Assembly: GCA_022701965.1 (NCBI GenBank)
Contig: JAKONL010000375.1
Location: 1-17,027, forward strand
Source of the DNA: Burkholderiaceae bacterium
Lineage (GTDB): Bacteria; Pseudomonadota; Gammaproteobacteria; Burkholderiales; Burkholderiaceae
DNA: 17,027 bases
Direction: 5' to 3'
Below the pieces are notes generated by a model, which was not told the DNA's origin, did not search any database, and saw only the letters and a program-made list of their open reading frames with translations. Both the position numbers and the translations under genes were made by a program. Shown in pieces: positions 7,939-14,877 of the stretch (within the stretch, counting starts at the first letter, position 1; every line of letters begins with the position of its first letter).

Positions 7939-8193
7939 ATGTCCTCCGATCCGTCAGCATCCCCCGTCGCCCCGCTCGAATCGCGCCTCACCGAACTCGA
8001 GATCAAGGCCGCCTTCACCGAGGACCTGCTCGACGACCTGAACCTGCTGGTCTATCGCCAGCAGGAGCAGATCGACCGTCTGGTACGCGAGCTGCATCAA
8101 CTGCGCCGGCAGATGCCCGAGGACCGCGCGGCGGACGGCGCCGGAGGCGCGAACGGCATCGACCCTCGCAATGAGTTGCCGCCACACTACTAA
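7939..8193 (+). CDS. slyX: SlyX family protein
   Basis: Small acidic coiled-coil protein of 84 residues. LESRLTELEIKAAFTEDLL and the following heptads (LNLLVYRQQEQIDRLVRELHQL) match SlyX, and the chain ends in the family signature PPHY. E. coli SlyX is about 72 residues; the extra length is in the N-terminus and the linker before PPHY. I chose the ATG at 7939; an in-frame GTG at 7891 would add 16 unlike residues. AGGA lies about 20 nt upstream, too far for a normal ribosome site. Function is not settled in any species. It lies 58 bp after the DUF6152-like gene and 83 bp before the EAL gene. Confidence 0.85.
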   Translation: MSSDPSASPVAPLESRLTELEIKAAFTEDLLDDLNLLVYRQQEQIDRLVRELHQLRRQMPEDRAADGAGGANGIDPRNELPPHY

Positions 8194-8276
8194 CCGGGCT
8201 CAATTCGTGACTGAATGTGTCCGGAGTAGATCAGAATAGGGAGTTCTTTCCTGAAAACCGGCTGCCGTCACTTCCA

Positions 8277-9815
8277 ATGATGAGAAAACCCCTGACGCGG
8301 ACCGTCCTTTGCATGCTCGGCGGTGCCGTCGCTGCGACAGCGATCGCGTTGTGGATCGGCGAGCTCACCGTGCGGCGCCAGCAGCACATCGACACCGGCG
8401 AGCTGGCGGAGAACTACATCGCGCGCTCCGACAAGATCAACGCGGAAGCCATCACCGCGCTGGCCGAGGTCGGCAGCATCGCCGACCCCGACTGCACCGG
8501 CGCGGAGGTCTCGCGCCTGCGGCGCATCGTGCTCTCGTCGCAATACCTGAAGACCGCCGCGCGCGTGCGCGACCGCCGGTTCTACTGCAGCTCGACCGCC
8601 GGCCGCATCGACCCGCCGGTCGCGGTGCCGGTGCCCGACTTCGTGACCGAGAACGGCAGCGCCTTCACCTTCGACACGCCCGAGCTCGGCATCCCGGGCG
8701 CACGCGCCATGGTGGTCGAGAACGGCAGCGCGTCGGTCTCGCTCAACGCGCATGTCTATTCCGAGATGGTCGATGCGCGGCTCGACTACGCCGTGATCGC
8801 CGTCCAGGGCACGCAACGGCGCCTGTTCATGCGCTCGGGCGCCGAGATACCGCTGGAGACCGTCGCGCTGAAGAACGGCGAATCGACCGAAGCCGGCGGC
8901 CGTCCGTTCGCGGTGCGCTGCTCCACGACCTACGACAGCTGCATCGTCGCGACGCTGCGCGATCCGCCGTCGGTCCTGGTGTCGCCGGTGATGCTGGAGT
9001 TCGCCATCTTCGGTCTGCTGATCGGGCTGAGCGGCGGCATCGCGGTGAGCTCGATGGTGGCGCGGTCGACCTCGCTCGGCCGGCAGCTGCGGACCGCGCT
9101 GCGCTCGGGCAAGCTGCGCATCGTCTACCAGCCGATCGTGCGGCTGTCCGACCGTCGCCGTACCGGCGCCGAGGCGCTGCTGCGCTGGACCGACGCCACC
9201 GGCAAGTCGGTCAGCCCCGACGCCTTCATCAGCGTGGCCGAGCAGGACGGCTTCATCGGCGAGATCACGCGTTTCGTGCTCGTGCGCGTGCTCGCCGAGC
9301 TCGGCGACGACCTGCGCCGGCGGCCCGACTTCCAGATCACGGTGAACGTCTCGGCGAGCGACATCCTGGACAACACCTTCCTGCCCTACGTGCAGGCCCG
9401 GCTGCTCGAAGCGGGACTGTCGGCGGCGAGCATCGGCCTGGAGGTGACCGAGCGCACCACGGCCAACAGCCGCGAGATGGGCCGCGGCATCGCCCGGCTG
9501 CGCGAGGCCGGCCACAAGGTCTACATCGACGACTTCGGCACCGACTACTCGAGCCTGTCCTACCTGTCGCGCCTGCGCGTCGACGCCATCAAGATCAACC
9601 GCACGTTCATGCAGGCGCTCCACGACCAGAGCGACAAGGACACGATCGCGCCGCAGATCGTCGCCATGGCCGAGGTGCTGGGCCTGAGCATGGTGATCGA
9701 GGGCATCGAGGAGGAGCAGCAGGCGGCCTACTTCCTGACGCTGGCGCCCACCGCGCTCGGCCAGGGCTGGCTGTTCAGCAAGCCGGTGGAAGCGGCGCGG
9801 CTCTTCGGCGTCTGA
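8277..9815 (+). CDS. Membrane c-di-GMP phosphodiesterase with CSS sensor and EAL domain
   Basis: Predicted inner-membrane enzyme of 512 residues that hydrolyses cyclic di-GMP to pGpG. Order: transmembrane helix (about 8-28), periplasmic CSS-motif domain (about 30-230) with CSS at 104-106 and further Cys at 73, 215 and 222, second helix (about 238-262), then a cytoplasmic EAL domain (about 270-512). EALLRW (299-304), NVSASD, EVTER, IDDFGTDYSSL (417-427), KINRTF, EGIE (475-478) and QGWLFSKP (496-503) are all present, so it should be catalytic. In CSS-EAL enzymes the Cys pair is known to respond to the DsbA/DsbB redox system. The ATG at 8277 starts just before the first helix; an in-frame GTG at 8217 would add 20 residues. 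No clear Shine-Dalgarno precedes either start. Confidence 0.93.
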   Translation: MMRKPLTRTVLCMLGGAVAATAIALWIGELTVRRQQHIDTGELAENYIARSDKINAEAITALAEVGSIADPDCTGAEVSRLRRIVLSSQYLKTAARVRDRRFYCSSTAGRIDPPVAVPVPDFVTENGSAFTFDTPELGIPGARAMVVENGSASVSLNAHVYSEMVDARLDYAVIAVQGTQRRLFMRSGAEIPLETVALKNGESTEAGGRPFAVRCSTTYDSCIVATLRDPPSVLVSPVMLEFAIFGLLIGLSGGIAVSSMVARSTSLGRQLRTALRSGKLRIVYQPIVRLSDRRRTGAEALLRWTDATGKSVSPDAFISVAEQDGFIGEITRFVLVRVLAELGDDLRRRPDFQITVNVSASDILDNTFLPYVQARLLEAGLSAASIGLEVTERTTANSREMGRGIARLREAGHKVYIDDFGTDYSSLSYLSRLRVDAIKINRTFMQALHDQSDKDTIAPQIVAMAEVLGLSMVIEGIEEEQQAAYFLTLAPTALGQGWLFSKPVEAARLFGV

Positions 9816-9923
9816 GCCGAACGGCGGCCGGGTCAGGCTGCATCGCAACCGCTGCCTGCGATCGGCGGATGGGCCCTGCCATCGCATGCCATCGTCCTGG
9901 ACCCGGGACCGGCGTGCGGCCTG

Positions 9924-10748
9924 CTACGGCTTCGCCGCTTCGAGCGCGTCGCGCGTCTGCAGCGCCACGCGCCGCGCGGCATCGGCGAAGTCGTCGCCGT
10001 CCGACGCATAGCAGATGGCGCGCGAGGAGTTGACGATGATCGGCGCGTCGCTGCGCCAGCCGGCGCGCACCGTGGCGATCGCGTCGCCGCCCTGCGCGCC
10101 GACGCCCGGTATCAGCAGCGGCACGGTCGGCGCGAGTTCGCGCACGCGCTCGATCTCGGCCGGATAGGTCGCCCCCACCACGAGGCCGAGCTGGCCGTTG
10201 AGGTTCCAGGGGCCCTGCGCCAGGCGCGCGACGTGCTCGTAGAGCAGCGGCTCGCCCGCGACGCTGGCCAGCCGCTGGCCCTGCAGGTCGGCGCCACCGG
10301 GATTGCTGGTGCGGCACAGCAGGAAGGCGCCCTTGCCCTCGTGCTTCAGGTAGGGCGCGACCGAATCGAACCCCATGAACGGCGACAGCGTGACCGCATC
10401 GGCGCCGTAGCGCTCGAAGGCTTCGATCGCGTACTGCTCGGCGGTGGAGCCGATGTCCCCGCGCTTGGCGTCGAGGATGACCGGGACGCCGGGCGCGGCG
10501 CGGCGGATGTGGGCCATCAGCCGTTCGAGCTGCGCCTCGGCGCGGTGTGCCGCGAAATAGGCGATCTGGGGCTTGAAGGCGATGGCGAGATCGGCGGTGG
10601 CGTCGACGATGCGCGCGCAGAAGTCGTAGATCCTGCCGGCGTCGCCCTTCAGCGGCGACGGGAACCGGGTCGGCTCCGGATCGAGGCCCACGCACAGCAG
10701 GGAGCGGTTCCGTCGCTCGGCAGCGCGCAGTTGTTCGATGAAAGTCAT
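9924..10748 (-). CDS. pyrF: Orotidine 5'-phosphate decarboxylase
   Basis: Cytoplasmic enzyme converting OMP to UMP, the last step of de novo pyrimidine synthesis. Length 274 residues, typical of the longer type 2 subfamily. [10 protein letters not shown] (17-26), FKPQ (58-61) and the catalytic [11 protein letters not shown] (93-103: Asp93, Lys95, Asp98) are intact, followed by [27 protein letters not shown] and IIVNSSRAI. The ATG at 10748 lacks a Shine-Dalgarno; TAAAAT lies 7 nt before it. It converges with the EAL gene across 108 bp and begins 60 bp after the UDG-like gene on the same strand. Confidence 0.97.
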   Translation of the reverse strand: MTFIEQLRAAERRNRSLLCVGLDPEPTRFPSPLKGDAGRIYDFCARIVDATADLAIAFKPQIAYFAAHRAEAQLERLMAHIRRAAPGVPVILDAKRGDIGSTAEQYAIEAFERYGADAVTLSPFMGFDSVAPYLKHEGKGAFLLCRTSNPGGADLQGQRLASVAGEPLLYEHVARLAQGPWNLNGQLGLVVGATYPAEIERVRELAPTVPLLIPGVGAQGGDAIATVRAGWRSDAPIIVNSSRAICYASDGDDFADAARRVALQTRDALEAAKP

Positions 10749-10755
10749 GCCGCGG

Positions 10756-10782
10756 ATTTTAGGTGCCGCCCCGTGCGGCGCC
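10756..10782 (-). promoter_or_regulatory. Hairpin and -10-like hexamer upstream of pyrF
   Basis: On the minus strand GGCGCCGC (10782-10775) pairs with GCGGCACC (10769-10762) around a 5-base loop, with one G-U pair. TAAAAT (10761-10756) follows directly and ends 7 nt before the pyrF ATG. There is no U-run, so it is a poor intrinsic terminator for the upstream operon. It may be the end of that operon, a leader structure, or a -10 element giving a very short leader. I see no good -35 at the matching distance. Confidence 0.35.
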
Positions 10783-10808
10783 GGAGTCCCGCAGTGGCCG
10801 AGGCCGTG

Positions 10809-11597
10809 TCAGCGCTGCAGCGACGAGGCGGCCGCCAGGCAGAGATCGGCCCAGGCGCGTGCCTTGTCGGCCATGTTGCGCAGCAGGTAGGCCGGGTGGT
10901 AGGTGGCCACGACGGGCGCCCCGCCCAGCGCCGCCAGCGGTACGGCGCGGCCGCGCAGGCGACCCAGAGGATCGGCGCTCTGCAGCAGGCTCTGCGCCGC
11001 GAGCGGACCCATCGCGAGGATCACCCGCGGCGCCAGCGCCCCGGCCAGCGGCAGGAAGCCTTCGCCGAAAGACTGCGGTTCGTGCTCGCGGTCGGTGCGT
11101 CCCGGTCCCGCTTCGCGATGCGTGCGCATCAGATGGACCGGCACAGCCCCGCCGTGCAGCTGGAGCGCCCGCAGCATGTTGTCGAGCAGCCGGCCGGCAT
11201 CGCCCGCGAACGGTTCGCCGTACCGGCCGTCGGCGTCCGGCGGCATGTCGGCGACGACCAGCCAGCCGCCGGTGGAAGAAGCCAGATGGCGACCGTCGAC
11301 ACTCCCCTCGCCGTACAGCCGCCGCGGCGCCTCGACCCGCACCGCGACGCCGCTCGCTGCGGCACGGGGCGAGGAAGGCGCGGCCGCCGGCGGCGCGACC
11401 GTCTTCGGCGGCGCCACCGGCACCGGCGCGCGTATCGGGCGTGGCGGCGCGACGGGAGCGACCGCCGGCGCCATCGCCTCGGCCACGGACGCCGGCGCCG
11501 GCGCCACGGCCGGCCACCAGACCCTGACGCCCATCTCGTCGAGCATCGCACGCTGGCGCGCGTCCAGGTCGAGGCCGGTCGTCATACCGTCGCTCAT
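10809..11597 (-). CDS. Uracil-DNA glycosylase-like protein, degenerate, without Fe-S cysteines
   Basis: Protein of 262 residues. Residues 30-85 are a Pro/Ala-rich, probably disordered linker. The C-terminal half resembles family 4 uracil-DNA glycosylases: GRYGEPFAGDAGRLLDNML (124-142), LAMGPLAAQSLL (194-205) and TYHPAYLLR (232-240, His234). Family 4 enzymes have a GEAPG motif and four Cys binding a 4Fe-4S cluster. Here that motif reads ADMPP (116-120) and the only Cys is Cys253. It may be inactive or altered in specificity. The ATG at 11597 overlaps the rimI stop (ATGA); a second in-frame ATG is at 11585. It is the third gene of tsaB-rimI-UDG-like, so translation is probably coupled. Confidence 0.78.
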   Translation of the reverse strand: MSDGMTTGLDLDARQRAMLDEMGVRVWWPAVAPAPASVAEAMAPAVAPVAPPRPIRAPVPVAPPKTVAPPAAAPSSPRAAASGVAVRVEAPRRLYGEGSVDGRHLASSTGGWLVVADMPPDADGRYGEPFAGDAGRLLDNMLRALQLHGGAVPVHLMRTHREAGPGRTDREHEPQSFGEGFLPLAGALAPRVILAMGPLAAQSLLQSADPLGRLRGRAVPLAALGGAPVVATYHPAYLLRNMADKARAWADLCLAAASSLQR

Positions 11598-12109
11598 GCG
11601 TGCGACCCGCCCCAGGCGCTGTCCGATCCGGCGAGCCGCAGCCGCATGACGATCGCGTCCTCGCGCCCGCCGTGCGCCGGGTAGTAGGACCTGCGCATGC
11701 CGACGCGCCGGTATCCGTGGCGCTCGTAGATCCGCATTGCACGTTCGTTGCTCGCGCGCACCTCCAGCCACAGCCATTGCGCGCCCTGGCCGCGCGACCA
11801 GCCGGCCAGCGCCTCCAGCATCAGCGGCGCCCACCCCTGGCGCTGGAACGCGGGCGCGACGGTGATGTTGAGCAGATGCACTTCTTCGACGCCCTTCATC
11901 GCGACGAAATAGCCGATGACCGCGTCGCCGCGCGCCTGACCGGGCCCGACCAGGAGCTGGCAGTGGTAGCCGGCCGCCATCGAATCGATGAAGTTGGCGC
12001 GCGTCCAGGGGTGGCTGTAGGCCGTCTGCTCGACCGCGCAGACGGCGTCGAGCAGGTCGACGCGCAGGTTCTCGAGGCGAGCCTCCAGGGGCTGCGGAAC
12101 GGCGCTCAT
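11594..12109 (-). CDS. rimI: Ribosomal protein alanine N-acetyltransferase (RimI, GNAT fold)
   Basis: GNAT acetyltransferase of 171 residues; RimI acetylates the N-terminal Ala of ribosomal protein S18. The acetyl-CoA motif is NITVAPAFQRQGWAPLML (81-98). The substrate half carries LEVRASNERAMRIYERHGY (115-133). Glu116 and Tyr128 match the spacing of the catalytic Glu103/Tyr115 pair of Salmonella RimI. PWTRANF (34-40) is typical near the N-terminus. The chain is somewhat longer than E. coli RimI (148), with extra residues at both ends. The ATG overlaps the tsaB stop by 4 bp and its own stop overlaps the next ATG by 4 bp. Pairing with tsaB is common in proteobacteria. Confidence 0.92.
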   Translation of the reverse strand: MSAVPQPLEARLENLRVDLLDAVCAVEQTAYSHPWTRANFIDSMAAGYHCQLLVGPGQARGDAVIGYFVAMKGVEEVHLLNITVAPAFQRQGWAPLMLEALAGWSRGQGAQWLWLEVRASNERAMRIYERHGYRRVGMRRSYYPAHGGREDAIVMRLRLAGSDSAWGGSHA

Positions 12110-12876
12110 GGCCGGGCCTCGCCGGTCGCGGCGGCCGCCTTGAGGGCGAAGCGTTCCTCGGTCGTCTGCGCGACCTTGTCGCGTACGTAGATCGGCCGCG
12201 CATCCGCCGGCGCGACGTCGCGCCCGGCCGCCAGCAGGGCCGGTGCGAGCCGGAGCATGGCCGTGGCGGTGGGAAGCACCTCATGACGCGCCACGGCCGC
12301 GGGCAGCCGCTCGCCGTAGGCCGCGAAGGCGTTGCCGGCGAGCGCGAACCCCGCCGGTACGCTCACCTCTTCGGGCGCCAGCAGCCGGACCTCGCCGTCG
12401 TCGGCGGCCGCATTGACGTTGAGGTCGCAGAGCGCGGCGTAGACCTGGTCCATCCGCGCGTCCAGCACGGCCACCACGCGCGTCGCGCCGAAGCGGTGGC
12501 GCGCCTCCTCGGCCACGGCCCGCAGCGTGTCGACCGGCAGCAGCCGCACGCCGGCGCCGAAGCCGAGGCCCTGCGCCACCGCGCAGGCGGTGCGCAGCCC
12601 GGTGAAGGAGCCCGGGCCGCGGCCGAACGCGATGGCGTCGAGCCCGGCCAGCACGAGGCCGGCCTCGGCGAGCAGTTCGCGGATCAGCGGAATCAGCGTG
12701 GTCGACGATCGTGCGCCGCCGGCGCCGGTGTGCGCGACCACGCGATCGCCGTGCTGCACGGCGACCGACAGCGTGTCGGTGCTGGTGTCGAAGGCGAGCA
12801 GGCGCGGCGATGCCGGGCGGTCGACGGCGGAGACGGGTACGGCGGCTGGAACGGATGCCGGAACGGGAGCGGACAT
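12106..12876 (-). CDS. tsaB: TsaB, t6A tRNA-modification complex subunit
   Basis: Cytoplasmic ASKHA-fold protein of 256 residues, which partners TsaD and TsaE to transfer threonylcarbamoyl to A37 of ANN-decoding tRNAs. RLLAFDTSTDTLSVAV (25-40) is the nucleotide-fold start and GRGPGSFTGLR (85-95) is the family hallmark. Residues 1-24 are a Pro/Ala/Val-rich extension before the normal start, so a later internal start is possible. The ATG at 12876 is favoured because a GATAAT hexamer lies exactly 6 nt upstream, suggesting a leaderless message. It heads the tsaB-rimI-UDG-like operon. The window also encodes Sua5, which makes the intermediate TsaB's complex uses. Confidence 0.94.
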   Translation of the reverse strand: MSAPVPASVPAAVPVSAVDRPASPRLLAFDTSTDTLSVAVQHGDRVVAHTGAGGARSSTTLIPLIRELLAEAGLVLAGLDAIAFGRGPGSFTGLRTACAVAQGLGFGAGVRLLPVDTLRAVAEEARHRFGATRVVAVLDARMDQVYAALCDLNVNAAADDGEVRLLAPEEVSVPAGFALAGNAFAAYGERLPAAVARHEVLPTATAMLRLAPALLAAGRDVAPADARPIYVRDKVAQTTEERFALKAAAATGEARP

Positions 12877-12930
12877 CCGTCGATTATCGAGGCCGGGACT
12901 GCCGCACGGAGGCGCCGGGATAATCCGCCG
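12877..12930. promoter_or_regulatory. Compact divergent promoter region, tsaB/dacB
   Basis: GATTATC (12882-12888) and GATAATC (12919-12925) form an inverted repeat. Read outward, each gives GATAAT, 5 of 6 to the -10 consensus. Each ends exactly 6 nt before an ATG (tsaB at 12876, dacB at 12931). That spacing puts transcription starts at or beside the start codons. No convincing -35 boxes are visible, and candidates at the right distance would overlap in the centre. GGAGG (12909-12913) lies 17 nt before the dacB ATG, too far for normal ribosome binding. Confidence 0.5.
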
Positions 12931-14409
12931 ATGCCTTCACCCGCCCGCCCCGTCCGCGTTTCCGCACCCGGCCGCCGCCCTTCGCCGGACCGCGTCCGTG
13001 CGGTCGCATCGACCCTGCTCGCGGCGCTCGTCCTGCTCGCGGCGAGCGCCGCCGACGTGCGCGCGCAACCCCTGCCCGCCGAAGTCGAGGGCGCCCTGGC
13101 GCGCGCCAGGGTGCCGCGCGACGCGGTGACGCTGCTGGTCGTCGATGCCGACGCCGCGCGCGCACCGCGGCTCGCCTGGCGCCAGCAGACGCCGATGAAC
13201 CCGGCTTCGATCATGAAGCTGGTGACGACCTACGCCGCGCTCGACCTGCTCGGCGCCGCCCACACCTGGACCACGCCCGTGTTCGTCGACGGCCCGGTGC
13301 GCGACGGCGTGCTGGAGGGCAATCTCTACGTGCAGGGCCAGGGCGACCCGAAGCTGGTGATCGAACGCCTGTGGCTGCTGCTGCGGCGCGTCCAGGGCCT
13401 GGGCATCCGCGCGATCCAGGGCGACATCGTGCTGGACCGCAGCGCCTTCGAGGCGCTCCAGGCCGACCCGTCGGCATTCGACGGCGAAGGCCTGCGCCCC
13501 TACAACGCGGCGCCGGACGCGCTGCTGGTCAACTTCAAGTCGGTGGTCATGACCTTCGCTCCCGACACCGCCTCGCAGACCGCGCGCATCGCCTACGAAC
13601 CACCGCTCGCCGGCGTGGCGATGCAGGCGACGGTGCCGATCGCGCCGGGCGCCTGCGGCGACTGGCAGACGGCGCTCGACGCCTCGCTGGCCGATCCGGC
13701 GCAGTTGCGTTTCGCGGGAGCCTACCCGGCGTCGTGCGGCGAGAAGAGCTGGGCCACCGCCTATGCCGACCCGCGCACCTACGCCGCGCGCGCCATCGGC
13801 GGACTGTGGGCGGAGATGGGCGGCCAGGTGCGCGGCCAGGTGCGTGAAGGCCGCGTGCCGGCGGGACTGAAGCCGGCCTTCGAGATCGTCTCGCCGCCGC
13901 TGTCCGAGGTGGTGCGCGACATCAACAAGTACAGCAACAACGTGATGGCCCAGCAGCTGTTCCTCACGCTGGGACTGCAGCTGAAGCGCCGCGGCACGCT
14001 GGACGCGGCGCGCGCGACGATGCGCCAGTGGTGGAACGACCGCATCGGCACCGGCGAGGGGCAACCGGTGTTCGACAACGGCTCGGGCCTGTCGCGCGAC
14101 GAGCGCATCACGGCGGCCGAACTCGCGAAGATGCTGCAGGTGGCCTGGCGTTCGCCGGTGATGTCGGAACTGATGGCGTCGCTGCCGGCCGCCGGCGTGG
14201 ACGGCACGCTGCGCCGGCGCGCGTTGCGTTCGGGCGGCTCGGCGCACCTGAAGACCGGCACGTTGCGCGACGCGGCCGGCGTGGCCGGCTTCGTCGACGG
14301 CGCGAGCGGGCGGCGCTACGTGGTCGTCGCCATCGCCAACCACCCGAACGCCGTGGCGGCGCGGCCGGCGTTCGACGCCCTGGTGGACTGGGTCACGCAG
14401 GACCGCTGA
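12931..14409 (+). CDS. dacB: D-alanyl-D-alanine carboxypeptidase/endopeptidase (PBP4 type)
   Basis: Periplasmic class C penicillin-binding protein of 492 residues that trims or cleaves peptidoglycan cross-links. A signal sequence with an Arg-rich start covers about 1-45 (cleavage near VRAQ). Catalytic motifs are SIMK (93-96, Ser93 nucleophile), SNN (335-337) and KTG (441-443). LYVQGQGDP (132-140), FDNGSGLSR (381-389) and AGVDGTLRRR (421-430) are typical of S13 peptidases. Two Cys (242, 269) could form a disulfide. The frame is open upstream to 12283, but only as a shadow of tsaB. The ATG at 12931 follows a -10-like GATAAT by 6 nt. It is a single-gene unit, divergent from tsaB. Confidence 0.95.
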   Translation: MPSPARPVRVSAPGRRPSPDRVRAVASTLLAALVLLAASAADVRAQPLPAEVEGALARARVPRDAVTLLVVDADAARAPRLAWRQQTPMNPASIMKLVTTYAALDLLGAAHTWTTPVFVDGPVRDGVLEGNLYVQGQGDPKLVIERLWLLLRRVQGLGIRAIQGDIVLDRSAFEALQADPSAFDGEGLRPYNAAPDALLVNFKSVVMTFAPDTASQTARIAYEPPLAGVAMQATVPIAPGACGDWQTALDASLADPAQLRFAGAYPASCGEKSWATAYADPRTYAARAIGGLWAEMGGQVRGQVREGRVPAGLKPAFEIVSPPLSEVVRDINKYSNNVMAQQLFLTLGLQLKRRGTLDAARATMRQWWNDRIGTGEGQPVFDNGSGLSRDERITAAELAKMLQVAWRSPVMSELMASLPAAGVDGTLRRRALRSGGSAHLKTGTLRDAAGVAGFVDGASGRRYVVVAIANHPNAVAARPAFDALVDWVTQDR

Positions 14410-14443
14410 CGCGTCTCCCCGTCCCCGGGTACTTCGACCGTGT

Positions 14444-14746
14444 TCAGCGGTAGCGGGATTCCGGATCGGTCAGCGCGATCGAGGCGCGGTAGGCGGCGCG
14501 CCCGGCGACCTTGGTCTGCTCGACGAGGCTGTTCCAGTACCGCACCTTGTCGCGCGGCGGGAGGTCGACGGCGCCGCCGATCAGCGTCTGGCTCACGCCG
14601 AGCAGGGCGCTCGCGGACGTCAGGCAGCACTCGATCGCGAGGCGTTCCGGCGAGGCCGCCAGCGCACCGTCCATGCGCGCCAGGACGGTCTCGATGGCGG
14701 CCAGCGCGTTGTCGATCAACGCCGACTCCGTCAGCATGTGCGTCAT
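14444..14746 (-). CDS. Conserved-looking hypothetical protein, 100 residues
   Basis: I do not recognise this protein. It has no signal peptide or transmembrane segment. The N-terminal half is Ala/Leu-rich and helical (ALIDNALAAIETVLARMDGAL), followed by a Cys-Cys pair (about 40-41, AIECCLTSASALLG). The second half is more polar (PPRDKVRYWNSLVEQ) and ends with ESRYR. It may be a small all-helical bundle. Evidence that it is real: coding-like base usage, an AT-rich upstream region and a weak ribosome site (GAGAAAG). It converges with dacB (34 bp gap) and lies 131 bp downstream of sua5, so it probably has its own promoter. Confidence 0.6.
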   Translation of the reverse strand: MTHMLTESALIDNALAAIETVLARMDGALAASPERLAIECCLTSASALLGVSQTLIGGAVDLPPRDKVRYWNSLVEQTKVAGRAAYRASIALTDPESRYR

Positions 14747-14877
14747 CTGCTTTCTCGGTGAACTTTATTCTTCATCACCCGAGATGTTGCCAGCGACAGT
14801 CGCTCTCGATTCGACGAAACGCCGCTCAAAAATAAACAAAAGTATTCTGGCGCGCGCTGTCTTCCTTCAACGAGGAA
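14747..14877 (-). promoter_or_regulatory. AT-rich gap between sua5 and the hypothetical gene
   Basis: This is one of the least GC-rich stretches in the window. On the minus strand a 5-bp hairpin (TTCCT/AGGAA, 14877-14862) directly follows the sua5 stop, and a T-rich run (TTTTGTTTATTTTT, about 14843-14829) follows 20 bases later. Together they are a weak candidate terminator. A perfect 13-bp palindrome (14792-14804) comes next, then TAAAGT-type sequence about 20 nt before the hypothetical gene's ATG, a possible -10. The -35 is unclear. Confidence 0.4.
14792..14804. repeat. Perfect 13-bp palindrome, possible operator
   Basis: AGCGAC-A-GTCGCT is a perfect 6-1-6 inverted repeat, 46 bp upstream of the ATG of the 100-residue hypothetical gene. 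A one-base centre makes a hairpin unlikely, so a dimeric protein-binding site is the more natural reading. No regulator gene is adjacent. Confidence 0.4.

Noticed and set aside
9816..9923. Bidirectional terminator between the convergent EAL and pyrF genes
   Set aside because: Only a 6-bp inverted repeat (ATCGCA 9842-9847 with TGCGAT 9857-9862) and no T-run is visible; not enough to call.
8268..10033. Long alternative frames on both strands over the EAL gene
   Set aside because: The frame at 8277-9815 contains every EAL motif; the others have none.
10233..11684. Plus-strand open frames opposite pyrF, the UDG-like gene and rimI
   Set aside because: Composition is typical of antisense shadows, with no domain recognised.
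12937..14343. Long minus-strand frame opposite dacB
   Set aside because: dacB carries all three serine-peptidase motifs on the plus strand; the opposite product is His/Arg/Gly-rich.
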